NCBI RefSeq assembly: GCF_019279795.1
Contig: NC_056730.1
Span: 607,620,198 to 607,684,197, forward strand
From: Protopterus annectens
Taxonomy: Eukaryota; Chordata; Ceratodontiformes; Protopteridae
Reading direction: 5' to 3'
Length of the DNA stretch: 64,000 nt
Of this stretch, positions 35,082 through 43,925 are shown piece by piece. Numbering within the stretch: position 1 is the stretch's first letter; the number at the start of each line of letters is the position of its first letter. Made by a program: the position numbers and the translations under genes. Under the pieces are notes generated by a model. That model worked only from the letters and a program-made list of their open reading frames with translations. It did no database searches and had not been told where the DNA came from.

Positions 35082-35382
35082 CAGCTACTTGGGCAGGGAC
35101 ACGAAGCACTGGTTAGAAAGAGAGGGTGCTGGAGGTTTTAGCTTGCTCAGCTAGGCTGAGATCTGGACCCTATAGCTGTGCCAGTGGGGAGTCTTATTGG
35201 GGACCTGGAGAGCAAGGGAGCAACCAGCCCCAGACTGACTGTGATCTCTTTGTGCTCTTAAGGGAAATTGCACTTTACTGTGTGTATTTATTAGCCTTTC
35301 CTTCATATATGAGACACAATCTCTGGTATTAGTGGTGAGGATTGAGTCTCCTTGATTGCTGGGCCAGGGCATGGATGTCACA
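33916..35382 (+). repeat. 3' LTR
   Basis: 1467 bp, beginning TGTGA and ending TCACA, a perfect 5-bp terminal inverted repeat. This and the adjacent purine tract set the boundaries. It contains two ~60-bp direct repeats with AGCCTGGGAACCC (34287-34370) and a large (GT)n tract. Confidence 0.75.
34974..35077. repeat. (GT)n microsatellite inside the 3' LTR
   Basis: About 50 GT units. The same place in the 5' LTR (29411-29424) has only about seven. The expansion occurred after insertion. Confidence 0.95.
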
Positions 35383-35384
35383 AT

Positions 35385-36420
35385 GGTCTCCTACTCAGCC
35401 CCTCTCCTACTGCAGCATTAGTTCTCAGGGTACTGGGTGTTATGGCATCTTCAGTATAATGGTTCCTTTTGCATGCTTCCACATGAGAATTTTGCAATGG
35501 CTTCTTCAACCTCAGTGGTCTCAGTGCATTCATCCTCTTTCTAAGGCTGGTTACACTGTCCAATGTTTTGTTCAGGCAAACCCTTGGTAATTTATGCTCC
35601 AGTAGTGATTGTAACCACAAACACATCCTTCCTTGTGTGAAGGGGCATTATAATGGGAAAATGGTCCTAGACCTGTAGACAGAGAAAGAAGCCAATACTC
35701 ACATAAATGACTTGGAGCTGAGGGTGGGCCTCCTTGTGTTGCTGAAAGCTCAGGACTACCTCCACCATAGTGTGATATCTATCCAAACAGGCAGCATGAC
35801 AATAGTTTGGTACATCAACAAACTAGGAGGAATGAGATCTTATGTCGTGTGTCAGGAAGCAATGAGAGTTTGGCAATGGGTGATGACCTTGCACCATTTT
35901 CTTATAGCAACACACATCCTTGGAGTTCTAGATAGACTCAACAGGTTTCTCCTCATGCCTCTCAAGTGATCCTTCAGTCTTACTGTAGCCAACCAAATTT
36001 AGAACAGCTTGCTGTGATCTGCTTGCCTCCCCCATAACAACAAATACAGCAAATACTTTGTCATGATTCCTTCACAGTGACAGTCACCAAGAGATGCTCT
36101 ATTTCAACAATGGCTTCTGGAGTTTCTTTAAGCTTACACCCCTTCTCCTAATACCTAGAATTCAGCAGAAAGGAATGAAGTGCAAGGCAACTCCCATCCT
36201 CATAGTTCCCTTCTGGCCAAGACAGATCTGGTTTCCCCAGTTAAAGCCTCATCTCAAGATGTCTCCCTGGTTCAAGGATCCACCTCAGGATCTGATTTTA
36301 CACCCTCCCTGGAAGACTCACCCAGATATTCTCAACCTGATATTGACTGCATGGTTTCTGCAGTTCCAATAATGGCCAGCGAGAAATCCCTCATCACAAA
36401 ATTATTAGAATCCTGACAGC
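35385..36420 (+). pseudogene. DIRS-like retrotransposon remnant (RT/RNase H region)
   Basis: Several broken frames resemble DIRS-type elements. IMVPFACFHMRILQWLL lies at about 35455-35510. At 35712-35969 an RNase H-like stretch reads LHHSVISIQTGSMTIVWYIN then KLGGMRSYV; DIRS proteins normally have TDN where TGS stands. ILIVPFWPRQIWFPQL follows at about 36200. No tyrosine recombinase catalytic motif could be read. The sequence between 36421 and 36647 may be a continuation. Confidence 0.7.
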
Positions 36421-36655
36421 ATTCCAGAAAGATACTAACCATAGAGTCTGGTCTCCTGGGAATACACTCAGAACATCAATCCCTTTTCAGAGTAAAATAG
36501 AAACTTTAAATGTGGGCACATTTTAATGGCTGAGATTGTTGCTAATACTGCTAGGTGAAAGATTTTCAACCGTCTATTTCCTTTCTGAATTCTTTGAGCA
36601 GGGTAACCACACTTAATTGAATAACTATACTAAATGAAAGTTGTACTCTGACAGA

Positions 36656-36986
36656 GGGTCTATATTATAAGATCGATGGTTGAAAACATCAAACATATGG
36701 TCGACACCATATGGTCGATGTCTTCAAACGTCAACTTTATAAAAAGACAAAAAAAAAAAGGGAAAAGTACCCGAACAGGTTTAAGCAGGGGGCCAAGCCC
36801 TCTGCACCCCCCACACCCCCTGCTACTTAAATATACCAACTCCGAGACTGCACTACATTGCAGTAAATGGAAATCTTCCCTTACTGAGATTTCCGTTTAC
36901 ACGCTTGAGATATCGAGCATTCGATATTCTCGTGCCAACAATGTCAGATTCGACATTGTCGGCTTTCGAGAATATAATATAGACCC
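36656..36986. mobile_element. hAT-type MITE with perfect 8-bp TSD
   Basis: 331 bp with terminal inverted repeats GGGTCTATATTATA and TATAATATAGACCC. It is flanked on both sides by CTGACAGA (36648-36655 and 36987-36994), an 8-bp target duplication typical of hAT. It is packed with internal inverted repeats, such as GTAAATGGAAATCT/AGATTTCCGTTTAC, and ACAATGTC/GACATTGT near 36940. It has no coding capacity. Confidence 0.88.
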
Positions 36987-36994
36987 CTGACAGA

Positions 36995-37490
36995 TACTGA
37001 CTCAATTTAAGGCCAAAACTAAGTAAACATTGCTTCTGTTGGATATATACTTTATTAAAAGGGGAAAAAGAACTGCTCTATTTGTATTTGTTTATAGGCC
37101 TGAAATTCCAGCACAAAGTTCAAAATCCTTCAAAACTTCATTAATGGAAACTAAAGGTTTTGATAACCAAAATGTACAGTAATCTAAGAAAAATGAATCT
37201 AAAACTATCTTATTGTCTGTTAAAGGACTTCTTCACTTAGAATGTTAATGCTTAATCTAGACACAGAGTTTCCACAGCAAAAATCAGACTGTTCAGGGAA
37301 AAGACACCCCTAGTGGCTCTCCCTGGATAGAAAAATGGGAAAACAGCACCAACTACTGTTATAAATTGGGCAATGAGTTGGACATATAACAAAATGGACA
37401 ACTCCTACAATAAACCCTGTGAAAGAAGAAAAAGGCCTTCACCATGCCAGTAAATAATGCTGCCAAAGGAATCTCACTACTTATAGGTTC
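36995..37490. other. Anonymous sequence
   Basis: No gene or known repeat was seen between the MITE and the CR1 nest. Confidence 0.5.
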
Positions 37491-37847
37491 ATAGGCTCAT
37501 AGGCGATTACTAGGTTAATGGGACTAGGGCCTTTACAAGCCTAGCCATGTTATACCCATGTTCCTTAATTGACTTTGTTAGATGGTCATTATTCACAGAA
37601 TGAGTCTATTATCAGCACTGACTGCCCCTGTCCATGAGGGATATAGGTGCCACCCCTGGGGCAAATTCATGGTTTCCCATCCAGTTGTTTAGGTTGCACT
37701 TGAATAAGGTTATTGAGGAGCTCTGCTTCACATAAAATGGGAGTTTATTCCAGAGGAGTGGCAATCTCTGGGAGATATACCTGTCTCTCCAGCATGTTCT
37801 GTTAATGTCACAGGCTAGGTTGAGATCCCTAGAGCAAGTGAGTCTTG
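37491..37847 (-). mobile_element. CR1 copy B, 3' part
   Basis: The minus strand carries the CR1 tail (8-bp repeat GGTTCATA) and the ORF2 C-terminus (CDINRTCWRD-like region, LWNKLP, NWMGNHEFAPG). Its upstream part resumes at 39988, on the far side of CR1 copy A. Confidence 0.82.
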
Positions 37848-39987
37848 TTTCATAGTTTCATAGTTTAGTACTAGGCTATCTGCCCTGGGGCATTTGTAAG
37901 CCTAGCCATAGTGATGTGGCTTTTGCCACCCCATGAAATGGTACAAAAATACACAAAATAGATTTAGAATATTGTGCCTCTGTCTAGTAGTGACACAATG
38001 AAGGTCCCCTTATATAATAGAATTAGTTTACTGTGCCCCTGTCTAGTAGTGACACAGATGTGACCCCTGGGGTAAACTTACGATCTCCCATCCACTCATC
38101 AAGATTTCTCTTGAAGAGAGTCAGTGAGGGGCTCTGCCTAACATGAACTGGGATCTTGTTCCAAAGCATGGGAAGCCTCTGGGTTATGAATCTATCCCTC
38201 CAGCATGTCCTATTCATACTTGTGCTGAGGTTTAAGTCTTTAGCTCTTGTGGTCCTGATGGATTTGGATTTTTTGAGGTGGAGCATGTCCATCAGTTCCT
38301 GATTGGACATGGCCTTGTACATCAGGAAGAGATCACCTCTGAGCAGGCGGTATGCTACTGAATAGAGCTGGAGTTTCTTTAGTCTGGCAGAATAAGACAT
38401 ATGTTGGAGACCCTTGATCCTTTTGGTGAGGTACTTTTGTGGTCTCTCCAGCTGTTGCAAATGCCGAGTGAGGTACATACCAAATGGGGCATTGTACTCA
38501 ATCATGGGTCTGATGAGGGAGGAGTATAGGGGTACAATGACATCCTTGGATCTGGATGTGAATCCCTTCATGATAAGGTGTGCAAGGTAGAATGTTTTTC
38601 TAACCACTTTGGCAACGTGGGTGTCAAATGAGAGGTCGCTGTCGACTTGGGTCCCTAGGTCTCTGATTACTTTTTCCGTACTCAGTGGGTTGCTGTCTAT
38701 GTAATAATTTGTGGGTACTTTGTTTTTCCCAAAGGGGATGACTATACATTTTTTGGCATTTAGTTTAAGGCCATGACTCCGGCACCAGTTGTCCGTTTCT
38801 GTGAGGCCTTTTTGTAGGATGTATGTGTCCGCTGGTGTATTGACTATGGCGCCTAGTTTGCAGTCATCTGCGAACTTTGTCAGCCACAACCCTCCCATGT
38901 TTGCTTTAACATCTGAGAAATAAATGCCGAACAAGAGGGGTCCCAGGACAGATCCCTGTGGGACACCACTTGTGACTGGCTTTGAGTCTGACATTGCTCC
39001 AGCGATTTTAACTTTATGGGTTCTGTCCTTTAGCCAGTTTGCTACCCATCTAGTGACATAAGGGTTTACGTTTAATCTGTTGAGCTTATCTATGATGCCT
39101 GAGTGGGGTATTGTGTTGAAGGCCTTAGCCAAGTCCAGGTAGGCTGTATGGACTGCTTTGCCCTCATCAATGGCTCTAGTGACTGTTTCGAAAAAGTCAA
39201 CCAGGTTCAAAAGGCAGGATCTGCCCTTTACAAAGCCGAACTGGGTGGGGTCAAGTGTCTGTAGGTCCCCTATGTCTCTGTTTATGAGTTCCATAATGAT
39301 TCTTTCCATAGCTTTGCAGACCAGGCTGGTTAAGCTTATGGGGCGATAGTTCCCAGGGTCTGTAGAGGTAACCCCTTTGTGGAGTGGGACCACTGTTGCT
39401 GTACGCCAGTTTTCAGGTACATATACTGTAGTAAGGCTAAGGTTAAATAGCATTTTTATGTGCAGGTTTAGCTCCTCTTGGAGTTCACGTAGCACGCAAC
39501 CCGGGATACCGTCAGGTCCCATTGATGCTGTGTTTTTAGCTTTGTTGAGGGCGGTTCTCACTTGGACATCTGAGATGACAGGGAGATTACATTCAGCTGG
39601 GATAAGTATTTCTTCTTTTGGGGGTGAGGGAGGGGAGAAATTTGCACTGAACCTGTCAGCCAGAATGTTGGCAATATCTGTGGGTTCAGTGTATTTTTTG
39701 TTGTTGTGAACTAACTCTGAGCATATCTGAGGGTTTCCGCCCAAGTTTCTAACATAGCTGAAGAAGGCTTTGTGGTTATCTTTAGTGTCCTTAGCGATTT
39801 TTCTCTCAAAGTTGGCCTTGGATGTTTTTATGAGAGAACATAGTTTTCTGATAATGTTGATCAGTGATGTCTTCCCTTTATGGGATTTTGCTCTGTCATG
39901 CAGTAGCTTCCTTCTTTTGTTATACAATTTGTTAATGGCTGAGGTCCACCAGACAGGACGCTTGCCTTTGGTGGAGAGGGACCATTT
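37848..39987 (-). mobile_element. CR1 copy A, inserted in copy B
   Basis: A 5'-truncated CR1 of about 2.1 kb. It begins with tail repeats (TTTCATAGTTTCATAG) at 37848 and ends within the connector between endonuclease and reverse transcriptase. It splits copy B and so is younger than it. Confidence 0.85.
38023..39927 (-). CDS. CR1 reverse transcriptase, uninterrupted 634-codon frame
   Basis: The reverse transcriptase and C-terminal domains of CR1 ORF2 are open throughout. In order: MGPDGIPGCVLREL (~160), NYRPISLTSLVCKAMERII (~215), FVKGRSCLLNLVDFF, LDLAKAFNTIPHSGI, SGVPQGSVLGPLLFGIYF (~340), the catalytic KFADDCKLG (~370) and NRTCWRDRF near the end. The endonuclease domain is missing because the copy is 5' truncated, so it cannot move on its own. 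The listed start is simply the first Met inside the connector. An open frame this long implies recent insertion. Confidence 0.88.
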   Translation of the reverse strand: MYNKRRKLLHDRAKSHKGKTSLINIIRKLCSLIKTSKANFERKIAKDTKDNHKAFFSYVRNLGGNPQICSELVHNNKKYTEPTDIANILADRFSANFSPPSPPKEEILIPAECNLPVISDVQVRTALNKAKNTASMGPDGIPGCVLRELQEELNLHIKMLFNLSLTTVYVPENWRTATVVPLHKGVTSTDPGNYRPISLTSLVCKAMERIIMELINRDIGDLQTLDPTQFGFVKGRSCLLNLVDFFETVTRAIDEGKAVHTAYLDLAKAFNTIPHSGIIDKLNRLNVNPYVTRWVANWLKDRTHKVKIAGAMSDSKPVTSGVPQGSVLGPLLFGIYFSDVKANMGGLWLTKFADDCKLGAIVNTPADTYILQKGLTETDNWCRSHGLKLNAKKCIVIPFGKNKVPTNYYIDSNPLSTEKVIRDLGTQVDSDLSFDTHVAKVVRKTFYLAHLIMKGFTSRSKDVIVPLYSSLIRPMIEYNAPFGMYLTRHLQQLERPQKYLTKRIKGLQHMSYSARLKKLQLYSVAYRLLRGDLFLMYKAMSNQELMDMLHLKKSKSIRTTRAKDLNLSTSMNRTCWRDRFITQRLPMLWNKIPVHVRQSPSLTLFKRNLDEWMGDRKFTPGVTSVSLLDRGTVN

Positions 39988-40195
39988 GATTTGCAGATGT
40001 GCAGCATTTCCATTAGGGCAGGGTCAGAGACTGCTCTGTAGATGAAGCACAAGTCACCTCTCAGCAGCCTGTAGGATACAGAATACAGTGATAGGGCTTT
40101 CAATCTTTCCATGTAGGTCATGTTTTGAAAGCCTGAGTTTTCTTGGTGAGAAACCTTTGTGGTCTATCCAGCTGCTGCAGGTGTCTGGTGAGTTT
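39988..40195 (-). mobile_element. CR1 copy B, 5' part
   Basis: The minus-strand frame has MTYMERLKALSLYSVSYRLL and DPALMEMLHICKSN, which continue into 37847 when copy A is removed. It is truncated at about 40195, followed by unrelated sequence. Confidence 0.8.
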
Positions 40196-40283
40196 TGTGA
40201 CTTTCACAAAATTGTTGCAAATTTTAAAACAGTCACAGTAAAATTGCACTCTCTATGTTCTTTTAACAAAACAAAACCTTATT

Positions 40284-40425
40284 GGGTTGAGGCAGGGTGG
40301 CCTAATGGTTAAGGTGTATGCCTTACAAACACAAAGTGCAGGGTTTGAGTCTCACAAGGGATAATTGGCTAAGCTTAAAATGGCTTGCAAGGGCAGTTAG
40401 CTTAGTACTAACCTATGACTAGACT
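40284..40425 (+). mobile_element. tRNA-derived SINE with CR1-like tail
   Basis: The head has an A-box-like GGTGGCCTAATGGTTA (40297-40312) and a B-box-like GGGTTTGAGTCTC (40341-40353). The tail (40365-40420) runs GGCTAAGCTTAAAATG, GGGCAGTTAGCTTAGTA and AACCTATGA. It parallels the CR1 tail at 3386-3438, which has GGCTAGGCTTATAAATG, GGGCAGATAGCCTAGTA and GAACCTATGA. Shared tails let a SINE use its partner LINE's reverse transcriptase. Confidence 0.72.
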
Positions 40426-40582
40426 AGCCCGGGAATTTTTTGCTCTTGCTGATTAGCAAAAATGTGAGTTAAAATGTTAGTTTCTGATGACAAAGGCCTA
40501 TAGTTTGCATGATGGCAAGCATCTTTACTCTCCTGTGGAATACTTAACAGAAAATATGCACTCTACCTAGATCACATCTTAT

Positions 40583-42175
40583 AAGTTTGTAGGTTCATAG
40601 GTTTTTACTAGGCTAATGACTGCAAGAGCCTTTTCAAGCCTAGCCACGCATCCCAAATTTCTGACAAGTTCTGATACCCTTGATAAGTGTAAGCAAGGGC
40701 CTGGGAGATGAACCATTTACAGGTTACCTGTGTCTATTAGAGACATAGATGCCAAACCAGGGATGAATTTCTGGTTTCCCATCCAATTTCCCAAGTTGCA
40801 CTTAAATTGGGTTAGGGAGGAACTCTGCTTCACATGGATGGGGGGGGGGGGGCTGTTCCATAGACAGGGTAGTCTCTGGGATACATACCTATTTCTCCAG
40901 CAGGTCCTATTTATATCACAGGCAAGGTTTAAGTCTTTAGAACTGGTAATTCTGGTGTATGTTTTGTGGATATGCAGGAGGTCCATCAGAACAGGGTCTG
41001 ACAATGCCCTGTTTGCCAGGCATAGATCTCCCCTCAAAAGCCTGCAGGAGACAGAAAACAGGGATAGGGCCTTGAGGTGGTCTGCACAGGACATCTTACT
41101 TAGACCCTGTATTCTTTTAGTGAGGAACCTCTGTGGTCATTTCAGTTGTTGGATATGTCTGGTTAGGTACATACCAAAGGGGGCATTGTACTCAATGATA
41201 GGTCTGATGAATGCCAAATACAGTGGAACAATGAATTTTTTGGACTTAGATGCCATACCTTTGTTTATAAGTTGCACAACATACAATGATTTCCTCACCA
41301 TTGTAGACACATGATGGTCAAAGGCTAGATTACTATGACTTCCCAAAGGATACTATTATGCATTTCTTGGCATTTAGGTTTAGGTCCATGGCTCTGAAAC
41401 CTGTTGTTTGTCTGTGTCAGCCCCTCCTGGAGAACATTTGTGTCAGTGTGAGATTCAATGACAGCTCCTAATTTGCAATCATCTGCAAATTTAGTCAACC
41501 AGAGATCACTGACATTGGCCTTGACTTCTGAGACGTAAATGCCAAAAAGGAGTGGTTCAAGGACTGATCCTTGAGGGACTCCACTTGTGACTGGCCTGTT
41601 TGTAGAGGTGGACTCCCAAATTCTAATTTCCTGGGTCCTGTCTGTGAGCCAGTTGGCTATCCACTGGGTGACATGCAGGTTTGTACCTAACCTCTTGTGT
41701 TTGTCAACAATGTCAGAGTGGGGTATTGTGTCAAATGCCTTGGCCATTTCAAGGTAGGAATGTGAATGATTTTGCCCTCATCCATTGCTTTGATGACCTT
41801 CACAGAGAAGTCCACCAGGTTGAGTAGGCATGATCTGCCCTTGATGAAACCAAATTGGGTTGGGTCCAGTGTCTGGAGGCCTACTATATATTGATCATCT
41901 CCATGATAATTCTTTCTATGGATTTACATATAAGACTAGTGAGACTTATGGGTCTGTAGTTTCCAGGGTCTGTAGATGGCCCACCTTTGTGCAGAGGGAT
42001 GACTGTTTCCTTTTTCCATTCATAAGGCACGAAGCTTGTTTTGGATGCTGCAGTTAAATAGTAATTCCAGAGGCCCTGATAGGTCATGTTTCATGCTATT
42101 TTGAAGGCATACTGGCATATTGTCTGGGCCCATTGATGCAGTGTTCTTGGTCTTAGACAGAGTATTAAGGACTTA
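40583..42175 (-). mobile_element. CR1 copy C, older subfamily
   Basis: The tail is at 40583-40660 and ORF2 remnants follow. 41094-40717 has YTRITSSKDLNLACDINRTC, 41346-41137 has MYLTRHIQQLK, 41747-41325 has TSGVPQGSVLEPLLFGIYV and KFADDCKLG, and 42087-41884 has NYRPISLTSLICKSIERII. It has internal deletions and frameshifts. Its wording is closer to copy B than to copies A or 58-61 kb, suggesting two CR1 subfamilies. A poly-G run of 12 lies at about 40840-40851. Confidence 0.85.
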
Positions 42176-43356
42176 AGGATCTTCAGACAAAATCAGTAAG
42201 CATCCCTCAACTTCTTTTTTTGTAAAGTTTTATAAAAGTCTGTGCAGATCCTATATGCACATGGGGCCATTTTCACTTTCATTGAGTTTATTGTCTTGAC
42301 ATATGGAGCAATTTGAGGACACCAAATTTTATTGAAGAAGACCACTTGGTTACCCTGTTGTGATTATCTTTGGCTGGAATAAAGATCCTTATAAAACTCT
42401 GAAATGACAGAATTAATATTGCAAGGAGAAAAACATCACTGACCCTCTATAATCTCTAAAATAGCTACCTAGCAGTCTGCTCACACTTTCTTTTTCCTGA
42501 GTTTTCAAGCAGTCTGCTTCAGATATCTTAAATAACCTGCCCCAAAACACTCACTCCCTGAGATTTAGAAGTATTAACCATATTGTGGCCAGCAATTGTG
42601 CATGATGAGCTGTCATGTACAGGTTATATGCTGTTCAGAGACACACTTGGTATGAGTGGAGGATACTAAGCAGTAGACCTGCTCATGATATATGATTATG
42701 GATGTATAAGCAGATGTTAATGAGCAACAGTATTAAAATGAGGGTCTCTGTGTATGCAAACTTGGTAAAATAAGACAACAGAACAATTCAGTAACCTATA
42801 AAGAGTGCAATGTGGTGCTCTAACATTCGTGGTAATGAGCATAGCCAAATCATTGTATTCATGCAGGGAAGCACAGAAGTATGACAGAGGTTGCTGCATC
42901 ATTGGTTAATGTGTATATGTAATAGGCTATTGTTCTTGCTATGAGCCATTGTGGTGACCTTCATTGCTTTGGAGATGCAGTGTTAACTGACCATTCTTAA
43001 CATTTCATGGACTCCACAACACTGACATTGTGAAATGGTATTTTGGGGATAGGGACACCATACAGGACCTGGTAGACAAGTGTCATTCTCATCTGCTTGC
43101 CTGTGGAAGACATGCATTACCTTCCTTAAGAATACCCCATTAGTTTCTAATTGTCATGCTGCAATATGTGAGTGATCATATGTAGTTTTCATATATCACA
43201 GAGAAAACAGACAATACCTTGTGGGACTTCTATGATATTGCCACTTTCTTGAGGTACTGGGGGCCTTAGAATTTAACCAAAATGAAATAAAGGCCTCACC
43301 CTCTGAGATGAGAAAAAGATATATGAACCATAAATGGTCTCATTCCATTAATTTTC
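42176..43356. other. Anonymous sequence
   Basis: No gene or named repeat was found. Confidence 0.5.
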
Positions 43357-43925
43357 AGGTGGTCTGTAATGCACACAATATCATCTACAGTGTTTCTTCA
43401 GGCCACCTAGACAGTTATCATGACTCTCAGATCTGGCAACATATAACCTTTACTAATGACTTGTAAGGGTTGACTTCCCCAGGGGTATCTCATTGGCAAT
43501 GCCAGATATACCTTGGAGCCTTGGCTGATGCCATCCACCAGAAATCCATAGAATAACACAGACCAGCGATACAACTATACCCTACCCCAAACCATGGTCA
43601 TTGTGGATTATGTTTGTGGCTGCCAAAGGTATTCTTTCACTGTTTGAATGTATGTGCTGCTGTTCTCCAGTATTACCCTGTCAGATAAGCTAAAATATTT
43701 TCAGTATGTGCAATGTTACACAATGTGATACTTAGGATGCAGTTATAGTAGGATGAAACTTGCAGTAGGTGCATCTCACAGCACACCATGTGATGGGGGT
43801 TGATCCAGATGAGGAGTCAGTTGAGGAGCCAGCAGCAGAGGATGAAAATGATAGATGGAGGTGGGCATGGCATGCCATGGCACTGGCAAAGAGGCAACAG
43901 CTTACACACAGCTTCAACTCATACA
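43357..43925 (+). pseudogene. Harbinger transposase remnant, second copy
   Basis: Broken frames match the transposase at 8972-10126: QVVCNAHNIIYSVSSGHLDS, YHDSQIWQ, then GYLIGNARYTLEPWLM, where the catalytic Asp is now Asn. Near the end come DEESVEEPAAEDEND and ALAKRQQLTHSF. That C-terminal match supports the true reading frame of the first copy beyond its TGA at 10061. The N-terminal third is missing. Confidence 0.78.

Larger units (their letters stand above)
29061..35382 (+). mobile_element. Gmr1-like Ty3/gypsy LTR retrotransposon, degenerate
   Basis: It has LTR-related ends, a primer-binding site, a SCAN-like gag, integrase, reverse transcriptase and RNase H in that order. Ordinary Ty3/gypsy elements place integrase last. 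Integrase-before-RT is the published hallmark of the Gmr1 group in deuterostomes. The 5' LTR lacks roughly its first 700 bp. Several stops and shifts make the copy inactive. A DIRS remnant follows the 3' LTR directly. Confidence 0.9.
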
